Source: Streptococcus oralis
GTDB taxonomy: Bacteria; Bacillota; Bacilli; Lactobacillales; Streptococcaceae
DNA length: 51,229 nt
Assembly (NCBI RefSeq): GCF_001578945.1
Contig: NZ_KQ969550.1
Coordinates: forward strand, 272,301-323,529
Direction of reading: 5' to 3'
The position numbers and the translations under genes were made by a program. How positions within the stretch are numbered: the stretch's first letter is position 1; each line of letters opens with the position of its first letter. Positions 9,548-24,303 of the stretch are shown piece by piece. The notes below the pieces were generated by a model. It was given only the letters and a program-made list of their open reading frames with translations. It was not told the origin of the DNA and searched no databases.

Positions 9548-12500
9548 CTAGTCTTTCTTTGTTTTTGCTACAAAGAGAGCAGATAGGGCTAGGCTAACAC
9601 CTGCTAGGAAGAGGGCTGTGTCAGATTGGCTCTCACCTGTTGCTGGCAAGCTTTGTTCAGCTGTTTCTGGTCTAGCACTTTCTTGTTTATAATCTGGAGT
9701 TTTACCCTGATCAGAAGCTAAAGAGCTAAGTTTAAACTCAGGTTTTTCAACTGTCGGAGCTGGTTGGTCACCTACTGTTGAGATTGGGCCTGTGTACTCT
9801 GGTACTTCATGCACTGCTGCTTCAGCTGCATTGACACCACCTGTGAATTCAGGAATCTCCAGAACTGGTGGTTGCTCTTCACCCTTGCTTGATTGAACCG
9901 ATTCTTCTGTTAATTCTTGATAAAAGCTAGCCAATTCATAAAACTCAGCCTTGCCACCTTCCCAGACTAATTTGACATCTAGAAGAGTGCCGCCATTTCG
10001 GATAGCGAAGGTTTGGAGACTTGATGTAATGGCACCGAGGTCTTGCCAGCTGTCTTGCCCATCCTTAAGTGTTCTCGCAAGAACACGTGCTTGCGCTCCT
10101 TCAGGAAGACTGGAAACGAGACGAAGGTGGTTAGCTTTGGTTGGTTCAGACAAATGATACACCAATTCGCCCTTGTCTTTTTCAGACTTGTAGCTGGTCA
10201 AGACTTTGCCGTCTACAAGATTATTATAAAGGTTGCCTTGGCTTTCTCCACTACTTCCTTCTACTGTTGGATCATTGATTGGTTTGACAAACTCACCATC
10301 GTTGATGACCAATTCTGTAAAGCCTACAAAACGGGCATCATAGTCTGCCGTATAGAGTACACGGAGATAGTTAGCTTTGACTGGTGTCGTCAATTCACCT
10401 TCGATGTAGCGATTTCCTGGCATCTTAGAATCATGTGTCCAACCATCTGTCAATGAATCATCGTGTGTGCTATTGGCCACACCATCTCCTACTGTAACGA
10501 CATCTGTCCAAGTTTTACCGTCTTGGCTGACTTGGATCTTACCATCACGAAGGTAGTTTTGAGTTCCGTCTTGGATGTAGGCTCTAATCTTCTTGATGGT
10601 ACGTTCGCTACCAAGTTTCAAGGTTACATGGCCATCTTTATGGGCATAGTCTGAAAACTCAACGAAGTTGTTGTAAACACCGTCAAACAATTGATCTAGG
10701 TTGTTCAGCTTACGAACATCATTGCTTCCGTATGTTGGATGAATGCCCATAGTTGTAGATTCTAGTTTGGTTGGTTGCACTTCTTTGGTTGTCACAAGGA
10801 GAGAGGTGGCTGTCACAGCTTGTTCCTGATCTGTTTTATTGACCAGACGAACATAACGTACCAAGTGGGTTGCGACAGCTCTGTCTGTCAACTGGCTAGC
10901 TGGCGTCCATTCTTGCGCATTTGCAGAGTATTCTAGGCTAAGAGCAGGGTTGGCCTGACCTTTGAGCTGGATGCTCTTGATTTGATGGATACGGTCAAGC
11001 TTCATTCCTAGGTAGCTATGAGCAGGGAGTTTGGTTCCAGCTGGAATTTGAAGCTCGTAACTGCCCAAGCTATCCACTACTGGCGTTTCCTTCAAGGATT
11101 CCACGTTGGTGTCTGTTAACTCACTATTTCCAGAGCGTGTCTCAACAGAGAAGTCTTGGATACGCCACCAGAGGTCAAGAGCCTTGGTATTGCGGACTCG
11201 GATGTAACGAGCATTGATAGCTCTGGTCACTTCCTTAGTTTGTTCTCCTGATAGGCGATCCAACTCTTGCCATGAAGTTCCATCTGTAGAGTACTCAAGT
11301 ACACCTGCAGCAAGCTTATCACCCGTTCCTTGGCGGAGTCGTACTTTAGTGACTGACTTGACTTCACCGAGGTCAAGTTGTGCCCAGGCATCTACTGGAG
11401 TCGTATTGCTACCGTCAGCATTTGCCATCATGGCTTCTGTATTGTCCTTGCCATCAGTGATTTGACGGGCTGAGGTATTTAGTTTGTAAACTAAGTTTGA
11501 GCTTAGACTGACTGTCGTTGCTTGTTGGCTACGAGCTTTTTCAACTGGCCGGTTGACTGCAATTTCCTGAACTGCAAACCAAGTGTTCTCGCGGTCTGCT
11601 GTCGCAATCATGCGAACTGCCTTGGCCTTGATAGTAAGATTTTCAAACTTAAGAATGGACTCATTTCCGATATAGCTTGGTTCTTTCAAGGTTACCCAGT
11701 TATCATTTTCATCTAGATACTGCACTTCTGCCTTACTAAAAGTATCATTTGGATTAGCCTGAGTTCCCATAGCAAAGGTCAATGTTTGAATCGCTACTGG
11801 TTTGTTGAACTTCATACCAATATAATCACCTGTCTTGATGCTATTTGGTGATTTAATAATCGCATGAGTTGCCAAATCGCCATCCGTTACTTCTGCTAAA
11901 CCACCTTCTACACCTGTTCGATTGGTAATAAAGGTACTGATGATTTGGTCTGGATGCAAGATTTTTTGAACTTCAGACGCTAGAACTTCTTTCAAGGATA
12001 GGATAAATGGACGAATATGTTGAACACCCAATTCAGCTTTTTCCATATGGTCTACATAATGGAAGGTGTGAGTTTGAGACTGTTCGTACAATTTCAAACC
12101 TTTATAGTAGCTATCCCAAAGTTTGGCTGCATCGTTTGTAGCCATGGCTTCAGTTCCTGTAAGGAAGGCATCTAGGGCATTCATTTGGTCGATTGCATTA
12201 TCCAACCAATAGTGGATTTGGGCAACCATTTTTTTATCGCCTGATGCTTTATAGAGTTCGGCTGCTTCTTTAATCTTGGCAAATTCTGCACGCAAGGCTG
12301 TACGTTCAGCAGTCACATCCTGACCAGCTTTGAGCTTGGTCATGAAGTCTGTTAATTTTGGAGCCAAGTCTACAGATTCTTCTAGTTTGACGACACGATT
12401 ATCCATGTTTTGGTTGATCATGTGCTTACCAAGTTCACGGAAGGCTTCTGATACCTTACTATCTTCAAAATGACCATTTTCTACAAAATTGAAGGCAATA

Positions 12501-15500
12501 TCATTGATTTTCTTAGCTTCTTCTTCTGATTTCCACTGTTTCCATGAGTATTGAGCTCCTGCAAAGAGGGCAATCTTAGATGGTTCAGACTGTTGCATTG
12601 GGTTCAACATGATACCAGATAGCAAGCTTGGATCTACATTTGGATGAAGGAATTTCTCACCACCACCTAGAATCAAGTGTTGTTTAGAGTTATCTGTTAC
12701 TGGCCAGTTAATCCAAAGTGAAACTGGGCGATAGGCCTTGCCACCTGCGGATAGATTGTTCTTGAGAGTTGAAAGGAAGCTTTCAGAGACTTCACCCCAA
12801 ATCTTACCACCCGTCAAGGTCATGGATGTTGAACTTGGGAGATTTTCATTGAGGGATTTCAACTCATCCTCACGTCCATTACCCCAATACTGGCCAGGAA
12901 CAAAGATCATTTCTTTGCGAAGACCGCTGTAAGTTCCCTGCATTTCAGTCAACCACTTGGTCATATCTTGCATCAAGCGGTTGTAACTATTGTAGCCACC
13001 GACTGGGCTTGGAGCATCATCTGCTAGGATACCAAATTCGCGGACACCCACTTTCATCAACTGGGTAAATTTGGCCTTGATGGTTGCCAAATCTTCTTGG
13101 TAATGCGCTTCATTGCCAAAGCGGATACGGTTGTTCATGAATGGATGGATAGTCCAGACATAGCGGGTTTTACTTTGATTTCCGACACGAGCAAGTTCAC
13201 GGATTTCAGCTAGTTTTTCTTCTGGATAGAGTTCACGCCATTTCTTGTTGTGGTATGGATCATCTTTTGGTGCAAAGAAGTATTGGTTCAATTTCAAATC
13301 GCCACCATAACGCATGAGTTCTGCACGATCGGCATTAGACCATGGATTTCCATAGTAACCTTCGATGAAACCACGGTTCTTGAGTTCTGCGTAATCTTCT
13401 ACTGTCACATTGCGAAGAACTGGTACTTGGCTTTCCTTGAGCATGTGTTTCAAGGTTGTCAAACCATAGAAAACTGCATCAGTGTCTTTTCCGACGATGG
13501 AAATCGAATTATCCTTGATGCTCAAGACATAGGCGTCAATCTTGTCAAAGAGACCTGCTGAAACATTGGACAAGTTTTGTTCTGCTTGTGAGTCTTGTCC
13601 ATGCACTCCAAGATAGATATTGGTTGCGCCAGCGATTGCTGCCTTACCAGTTGTATAAGATACTTGATTATCCTGCAAGACACTCTTCAAGCGATTGCGA
13701 GTATAGATATCGAGTTGATCGCCCATAACCAGATTGACTTGCTTACGAAGAGCTGTGACACCTTCTCCATAAGTCACTTTTTGTGGAGTTGGGAAGACCT
13801 TGTACTCTTTCTTGAGATAGTCTGCGCTCTTGCTGGCTGCTGCAACGCTGTCTTCGCTAGCTGGTTTACTTGCAGTGAATTGATCTGCCAATTCAACTGT
13901 TCCATCACCGGTTTGGTCTACTTTTGGTTTTTCAGGTGTAGTTGGTTTTTCTGGTTGACTTGGTGCAGGCGTTTCTTGCTCTTCTTTGACAGGTTTCAAT
14001 AGATGAACTTCAGCTGCACTTGCAAAGCCACCAACGCCTTCCAATACTTTCAACTCAATCTTATTGGAATCTACCGCCACAAAGTTGACTGTTTTTTCCT
14101 GAGCGTTGTTGTCCCAGTTTCCTTCTGAAACCTTAACCATTTGACCATCTTTTTGTGCGTAGATTTCGTAGCGCGTCACGACACCATTTCCACCACCTGG
14201 ACGTGGGAGATAAGTCAAGCCATTGACTTTTTCAGCTTCTTTCAAGGTCATAGTAAGGGTGTATGGCGCAGTGTCACCAGTCCATTTAGTATGCCAGAAG
14301 GTATTTGGATCATTGTCAAAGGCCTTTTCAACAGCGCCTTCAGTAGCGTTTCCTGGCAATTCTTGGCTACTTGCAGTAGCAGTAATCTTATCATTTGAAA
14401 TCAAACGAGGATTTACAAATGGTTTGTCTGACAACTCTGCACTATGCAAGATTCCTTTGAAGCCACCGATGCTTTCAAGCGGCAATACCAAGCTATTGTG
14501 GGCAAAGCGAGGGTGGGCTGGATTTGCGATACGTTCAATCTTTTCACCATCCACATAGACTTCAGTTGACTGTGGTTTGGTCACGATGGAGATTTGATAC
14601 CGTTTGTTCTTTTCAAGTTTTTTATTGAATTGGATATGGAACTGTTCAAATTGATAAGCGAGGTAGCCATCTTTATCAGCTAGATAGATACGGTTGTCCC
14701 CACTTGTTGAGAAGGTTTGTTCCCCGTCTCCAGTGACAGTTACATCAAACTTCAAGACGTGACTTGGACCAACATCACCAGCCAAGCCTTCGATACTGCT
14801 ATCTTTCTCAAAAGCCAATCCTTGCTCGCTTGTCTTCACCTTCTTGCTTGCATAGTTCTTCACTGTTTCAGGATTGATGGTAAACAAGTCGCTTTGATCA
14901 ATCTCTTTATCAGGATTTGACTGTGGCGCATAAGGACTCGTTGGCAGGGTGCGTTCTGCAAAGGTCGCAGCTGCACGGTCAGATCCCCAAGTGCGCTCTG
15001 CAGTGGTTTGCATGCTCTTGAAGAAGCGTTTAAAGATATCATAAGAGGTCAAACCTGTCTCATGAAGGTCAATATTGTCATTCCAAACTGCGTGACCACC
15101 ACCAAGGATACTTGGATGAGAAGCTGGTAGAAGTGGACCTCCACCTGTTCTAAAATCATTCGGTGTCCAGCTATTGTACTGACGTTCGTAGTTAGCATAG
15201 TCCCCGTAAGCTGCTTGACTATTGCTTCCACTTGGCACACTATAGGTCGGCACATCTGTGATGTTGATAATCTTAGCTCCCTGAGCAATGGCTTCATTTG
15301 GTCGTTGCCATCCGATGCTCCAGATATCAACTTCTACTCCGTTCCAATCAACAGGGGTGTTCCCTCGTTTCGCACTGAGTGAGCCCCAGATACGAGGGGT
15401 ATAGCCTTTTCCTTTAATATATTTGATAAGGTCATTGACATAGCGACGATAACTTTCTCTGCTGCCATAGTATTCATCCGTTCCGATATGAACAGTGGAT

Positions 15501-17557
15501 ACCCCATGAAGTGGTGCATCTGGACCATCGAGGAGTTTGTCATAGACGGATTTGACAAAAGCCAGCGTTTCATCGTATTTTTTATCTAGGTCCAGCATAG
15601 CTACGCGCTCGACATTGTGCTTGCCTGCATAATCGCTCAAACTACCTTGATACATGAGGTCTGGACGGACTTTGACAAATGATAGAGCGTGACCTGGTGT
15701 GTCAATTTCTGGTACTAGGTTGATATGCAATTCTTTGGCAAGTTTAATCAGATTTTGCATTTCTTCCTTGGTATAATGCTCATCTGATGTAAGTTTTTGA
15801 CCATTCTTACCGACAATGTCTGTTTCCACCCGGAAACCTGTCTTGGCATGTTCAAGAACATACTTGAGTTCTTCTTCTGGTGTTAAGCTCTTACCTGCCA
15901 AGTGTTCCTTAAGGAAGATATAGTTATCATTAAGGTGCAACTGCAAGTCGTTCATCTTGTAGTAAGCCATGTTGAGCATGATGTCTACAAGAGTGTCATA
16001 AGGGATAAATTTACGACCTGTATCTAGCATAAAGCCACGGTGGCTGAAACTTGGGAAATCGCGAATTTCACCATTTTGTAGGTCTGTTTCTCCCATTTGA
16101 AGAAGGGTACGAGTGGCGTAGAAGGCTCCTGTGTTTGTGGCAGCTTCGATGGTAATCACATCATCTTGGATAGTGATACCGTACCCTTCTTTACCATAAC
16201 CCTTGTTTTCAACTTTTTTAAATTCGATTCGTTTTTGAGCTTGCTTGTCACCCGTTGCTAGTTCCAATCCACGGCTGGCAAGGTCTGACTGGTAGAAAGT
16301 TGCAGCCTGATCAAAGCCCGAATCTCCTGTCGCAAGGACTGTATCTGAAGTGATAGAAGATTGGCCTTCTTTCCCATACCATTGTTGAACAGCTGGTGCT
16401 ACTTTTGGCTTCACACCCACACCTTCGTCCTGATGTAGCCCCTTGATGACTACTTCAAACTCTTTTGTAAAGGTATGACTGTCTCTGATTTGTTGGACCA
16501 TGACCTTGACACGTTGATCTGTCAGAGGTTTATGGATGTGATTTTGAAGGTCAATTACACCTTGTTTATTGCTTCCGATGAGACTGACTTTTCCTGGTAA
16601 AGTTGGTAAGACAAGAGACTGTCCGTCTTCTGCTACTGTTAGTTCGGTTACTTGGCGGATATCCGTTACCTTACTATGGTCCGGAACGTTTGAATAAGCT
16701 CGAATTTCTTGGATACCAACGTTTCTCCAGTTCATTGTACCAGCTTGGTAGTCATTGATCTCTAATTTGAGGTACTTAGCTTGAATACTTTCAGCTAGGT
16801 CAACTTTCTCATCTAAAACAGGTTCTCCAGTCTTGGTATGAGCGAGTTTCCATTGTTTTTCTCCATTAGCCCCCACATCTTCTTGACCTGCGTAATAGAG
16901 ACTCCAAGATTTGATATTGGGATCATTTTGCCCATTACGAAGACGACGATCCCAGTCAATTTCTACATGCTTGATGAGGGTAGTTTTTGGAAGAGTTAAT
17001 TCAAAAGTTGGTTTTGGTACATCTTTGTCCGTAGCCCAACGAGTATTGTCATCTCCATCGATAGCCTTATCTGCAGTAAAGTTGGTCCCAGTCTCATGGT
17101 TGCTCGCCTGAGCAGTAGCACCCTCTAAGTGATTGATATCTGGACGTTCTTCTACTTCTTGATTAGTTGGTTTAATAGCAGGAGTATTTGTTTCTGCTGA
17201 TTGCACTTCTTCCTTAGGAATTTCAGCTGTTTTTGGAACTGAAGGAGTCGTTGTTGATGTTGTTTCTCCTGTCTCTTCAGGTTTTGTTCCTTCTTCGGTT
17301 GCCTGGCTCCCCTCTTGATTTCCTTCTGTTGCAGCTTCTGCATCCGCCTTTTCAAGCGCAGCGGCTAAATCATCTGGTAACTTATCCAGAGCTTGAACAT
17401 GAGTGATACTTCCCTCTGTCTCTGAAGGCGCTGCTGTTTCTGCTGCCTGAACCATATTGACTCCAAAGATACTAGCACCAATCATAACTGAGGCTACACC
17501 AATTGCAAATTTGCGGATACTATAATGGCAGCGTTTCTCAAAAAAGTGTTTGTCCAT
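9548..17557 (-). CDS. LPXTG-anchored GH20-GH84 beta-N-acetylhexosaminidase
   Basis: A 2669-residue wall-anchored protein. In order: YSIRK signal peptide (1-38); acidic linker; discoidin/CBM32-like domain (about 145-290); GH20 support and catalytic domains (about 390-880) with the catalytic pair D694-E695 in HIGTDEYYG; a LamG-like segment (about 890-1060); a second CBM32-like domain (about 1065-1190); GH84 support and catalytic domains (about 1240-1700) with D1513-D1514 in ILADDAPSP and the GFIEGYYGNPW motif; several further discoidin-like domains (about 1830-2480); repeat tail; LPATG at 2637. GH20 and GH84 both use substrate-assisted catalysis to remove terminal beta-HexNAc, so mucin and N-glycan trimming is expected. 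Specificity is not visible. Pneumococcus lacks a gene here as far as I recall. Confidence 0.93.
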   Translation of the reverse strand: MDKHFFEKRCHYSIRKFAIGVASVMIGASIFGVNMVQAAETAAPSETEGSITHVQALDKLPDDLAAALEKADAEAATEGNQEGSQATEEGTKPEETGETTSTTTPSVPKTAEIPKEEVQSAETNTPAIKPTNQEVEERPDINHLEGATAQASNHETGTNFTADKAIDGDDNTRWATDKDVPKPTFELTLPKTTLIKHVEIDWDRRLRNGQNDPNIKSWSLYYAGQEDVGANGEKQWKLAHTKTGEPVLDEKVDLAESIQAKYLKLEINDYQAGTMNWRNVGIQEIRAYSNVPDHSKVTDIRQVTELTVAEDGQSLVLPTLPGKVSLIGSNKQGVIDLQNHIHKPLTDQRVKVMVQQIRDSHTFTKEFEVVIKGLHQDEGVGVKPKVAPAVQQWYGKEGQSSITSDTVLATGDSGFDQAATFYQSDLASRGLELATGDKQAQKRIEFKKVENKGYGKEGYGITIQDDVITIEAATNTGAFYATRTLLQMGETDLQNGEIRDFPSFSHRGFMLDTGRKFIPYDTLVDIMLNMAYYKMNDLQLHLNDNYIFLKEHLAGKSLTPEEELKYVLEHAKTGFRVETDIVGKNGQKLTSDEHYTKEEMQNLIKLAKELHINLVPEIDTPGHALSFVKVRPDLMYQGSLSDYAGKHNVERVAMLDLDKKYDETLAFVKSVYDKLLDGPDAPLHGVSTVHIGTDEYYGSRESYRRYVNDLIKYIKGKGYTPRIWGSLSAKRGNTPVDWNGVEVDIWSIGWQRPNEAIAQGAKIINITDVPTYSVPSGSNSQAAYGDYANYERQYNSWTPNDFRTGGGPLLPASHPSILGGGHAVWNDNIDLHETGLTSYDIFKRFFKSMQTTAERTWGSDRAAATFAERTLPTSPYAPQSNPDKEIDQSDLFTINPETVKNYASKKVKTSEQGLAFEKDSSIEGLAGDVGPSHVLKFDVTVTGDGEQTFSTSGDNRIYLADKDGYLAYQFEQFHIQFNKKLEKNKRYQISIVTKPQSTEVYVDGEKIERIANPAHPRFAHNSLVLPLESIGGFKGILHSAELSDKPFVNPRLISNDKITATASSQELPGNATEGAVEKAFDNDPNTFWHTKWTGDTAPYTLTMTLKEAEKVNGLTYLPRPGGGNGVVTRYEIYAQKDGQMVKVSEGNWDNNAQEKTVNFVAVDSNKIELKVLEGVGGFASAAEVHLLKPVKEEQETPAPSQPEKPTTPEKPKVDQTGDGTVELADQFTASKPASEDSVAAASKSADYLKKEYKVFPTPQKVTYGEGVTALRKQVNLVMGDQLDIYTRNRLKSVLQDNQVSYTTGKAAIAGATNIYLGVHGQDSQAEQNLSNVSAGLFDKIDAYVLSIKDNSISIVGKDTDAVFYGLTTLKHMLKESQVPVLRNVTVEDYAELKNRGFIEGYYGNPWSNADRAELMRYGGDLKLNQYFFAPKDDPYHNKKWRELYPEEKLAEIRELARVGNQSKTRYVWTIHPFMNNRIRFGNEAHYQEDLATIKAKFTQLMKVGVREFGILADDAPSPVGGYNSYNRLMQDMTKWLTEMQGTYSGLRKEMIFVPGQYWGNGREDELKSLNENLPSSTSMTLTGGKIWGEVSESFLSTLKNNLSAGGKAYRPVSLWINWPVTDNSKQHLILGGGEKFLHPNVDPSLLSGIMLNPMQQSEPSKIALFAGAQYSWKQWKSEEEAKKINDIAFNFVENGHFEDSKVSEAFRELGKHMINQNMDNRVVKLEESVDLAPKLTDFMTKLKAGQDVTAERTALRAEFAKIKEAAELYKASGDKKMVAQIHYWLDNAIDQMNALDAFLTGTEAMATNDAAKLWDSYYKGLKLYEQSQTHTFHYVDHMEKAELGVQHIRPFILSLKEVLASEVQKILHPDQIISTFITNRTGVEGGLAEVTDGDLATHAIIKSPNSIKTGDYIGMKFNKPVAIQTLTFAMGTQANPNDTFSKAEVQYLDENDNWVTLKEPSYIGNESILKFENLTIKAKAVRMIATADRENTWFAVQEIAVNRPVEKARSQQATTVSLSSNLVYKLNTSARQITDGKDNTEAMMANADGSNTTPVDAWAQLDLGEVKSVTKVRLRQGTGDKLAAGVLEYSTDGTSWQELDRLSGEQTKEVTRAINARYIRVRNTKALDLWWRIQDFSVETRSGNSELTDTNVESLKETPVVDSLGSYELQIPAGTKLPAHSYLGMKLDRIHQIKSIQLKGQANPALSLEYSANAQEWTPASQLTDRAVATHLVRYVRLVNKTDQEQAVTATSLLVTTKEVQPTKLESTTMGIHPTYGSNDVRKLNNLDQLFDGVYNNFVEFSDYAHKDGHVTLKLGSERTIKKIRAYIQDGTQNYLRDGKIQVSQDGKTWTDVVTVGDGVANSTHDDSLTDGWTHDSKMPGNRYIEGELTTPVKANYLRVLYTADYDARFVGFTELVINDGEFVKPINDPTVEGSSGESQGNLYNNLVDGKVLTSYKSEKDKGELVYHLSEPTKANHLRLVSSLPEGAQARVLARTLKDGQDSWQDLGAITSSLQTFAIRNGGTLLDVKLVWEGGKAEFYELASFYQELTEESVQSSKGEEQPPVLEIPEFTGGVNAAEAAVHEVPEYTGPISTVGDQPAPTVEKPEFKLSSLASDQGKTPDYKQESARPETAEQSLPATGESQSDTALFLAGVSLALSALFVAKTKKD
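9730..9890 (-). repeat. C-terminal repeat cassette shared with the GH101 gene
   Basis: The region encodes [11 protein letters not shown]-type residues, then [16 protein letters not shown], then [11 protein letters not shown]. Nearly the same cassette ends the neighbouring GH101 gene (17890-18125), with clearly similar DNA as well. Such wall-spanning repeats place the enzyme domains beyond the wall and offer sites for recombination between the two genes. Confidence 0.75.
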
Positions 17558-17588
17558 ATTCTCCTATTTCCTTTCATCCGATTACGCT

Positions 17589-17602
17589 GGTAAGCGTTAT
17601 CA
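17589..17602 (-). promoter_or_regulatory. CcpA cre box in the GH20/GH84 leader
   Basis: The plus strand reads GGTAAGCGTTATCA. It fits the catabolite-responsive-element consensus TGWNANCGNTNWCA at every defined position except the first. It lies 32-45 nt upstream of the start codon, so CcpA bound there would block transcription when preferred sugars are plentiful. Binding is inferred. Confidence 0.65.
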
Positions 17603-17604
17603 TT

Positions 17605-17642
17605 TCTCCTTTTAAAAAGGAGAGAACCAAGAGATCCTCTCC
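17605..17642 (-). terminator. Terminator or attenuator hairpins between the two giant glycosidase genes
   Basis: On the minus strand GGAGAG and CTCTCC pair across 12 nt and are followed by five T's (17642-17614), a terminator for the upstream GH101 gene. The 3' arm and T-tract also form a second palindrome with what follows (TCTCCTTTT with AAAAGGAGA, 17623-17605). The two hairpins exclude each other. Together with the adjacent cre box this may control how much GH101 transcript continues into the GH20/GH84 gene. Confidence 0.55.
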
Positions 17643-17728
17643 AGGCGTTTGATTCATTTTCCGACTCTGACTCCCATAGAAGTCCAAGTCACTTATCCAA
17701 ACAATGTAGTTGTGGAATAAATAAATAT

Positions 17729-24025
<6,297 letters not shown>

Positions 24026-24044
24026 CTAAATCCTTTCATTTTCT

Positions 24045-24058
24045 AGTAAGCGTTTACA
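24045..24058 (-). promoter_or_regulatory. CcpA cre box in the GH101 leader
   Basis: The plus strand reads AGTAAGCGTTTACA, matching TGWNANCGNTNWCA except at the first base. It lies 26-39 nt upstream of the start codon and downstream of the likely -10 (TATAAT at 24129-24124, minus strand), the layout of a roadblock-type cre. The paralogous neighbour has a matching box in the same relative place. Confidence 0.65.
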
Positions 24059-24123
24059 TTTCCTTTTTAAAAAATACTCCTTCCTCTGAAAGTGCAATGC
24101 TTAACCCTAATAAATAAAAAATA

Positions 24124-24129
24124 ATTATA
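24124..24129 (-). promoter_or_regulatory. Likely -10 box of the GH101 gene
   Basis: TATAAT on the minus strand in AAAAGTATAATT, about 105 nt before the start codon. The sequence around it is very AT-rich and no clear -35 stands out, so the call rests on the -10. Confidence 0.45.
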
Positions 24130-24245
24130 CTTTTAATATAACAAATAATAACTAAGAAAGCAATAGAAAACAAGTAAAATTAACAAAAATTTTCTCTATT
24201 CTGACAAAAAGAGGCTCCAAATTTAGAATCTTTCTTTACAAATGT

Positions 24246-24287
24246 AAAAAAAGGATTCAGCATTCAAGAGAAATACTAAATCCTTTC
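24246..24287 (-). terminator. Terminator of aliA
   Basis: On the minus strand AAAGGATTTAG pairs with CTGAATCCTTT (11 positions, one mismatch) and is followed by a T-tract, about 15 nt after the aliA stop codon. Confidence 0.8.
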
Positions 24288-24303
24288 TTATATTCTGCAA
24301 CAG

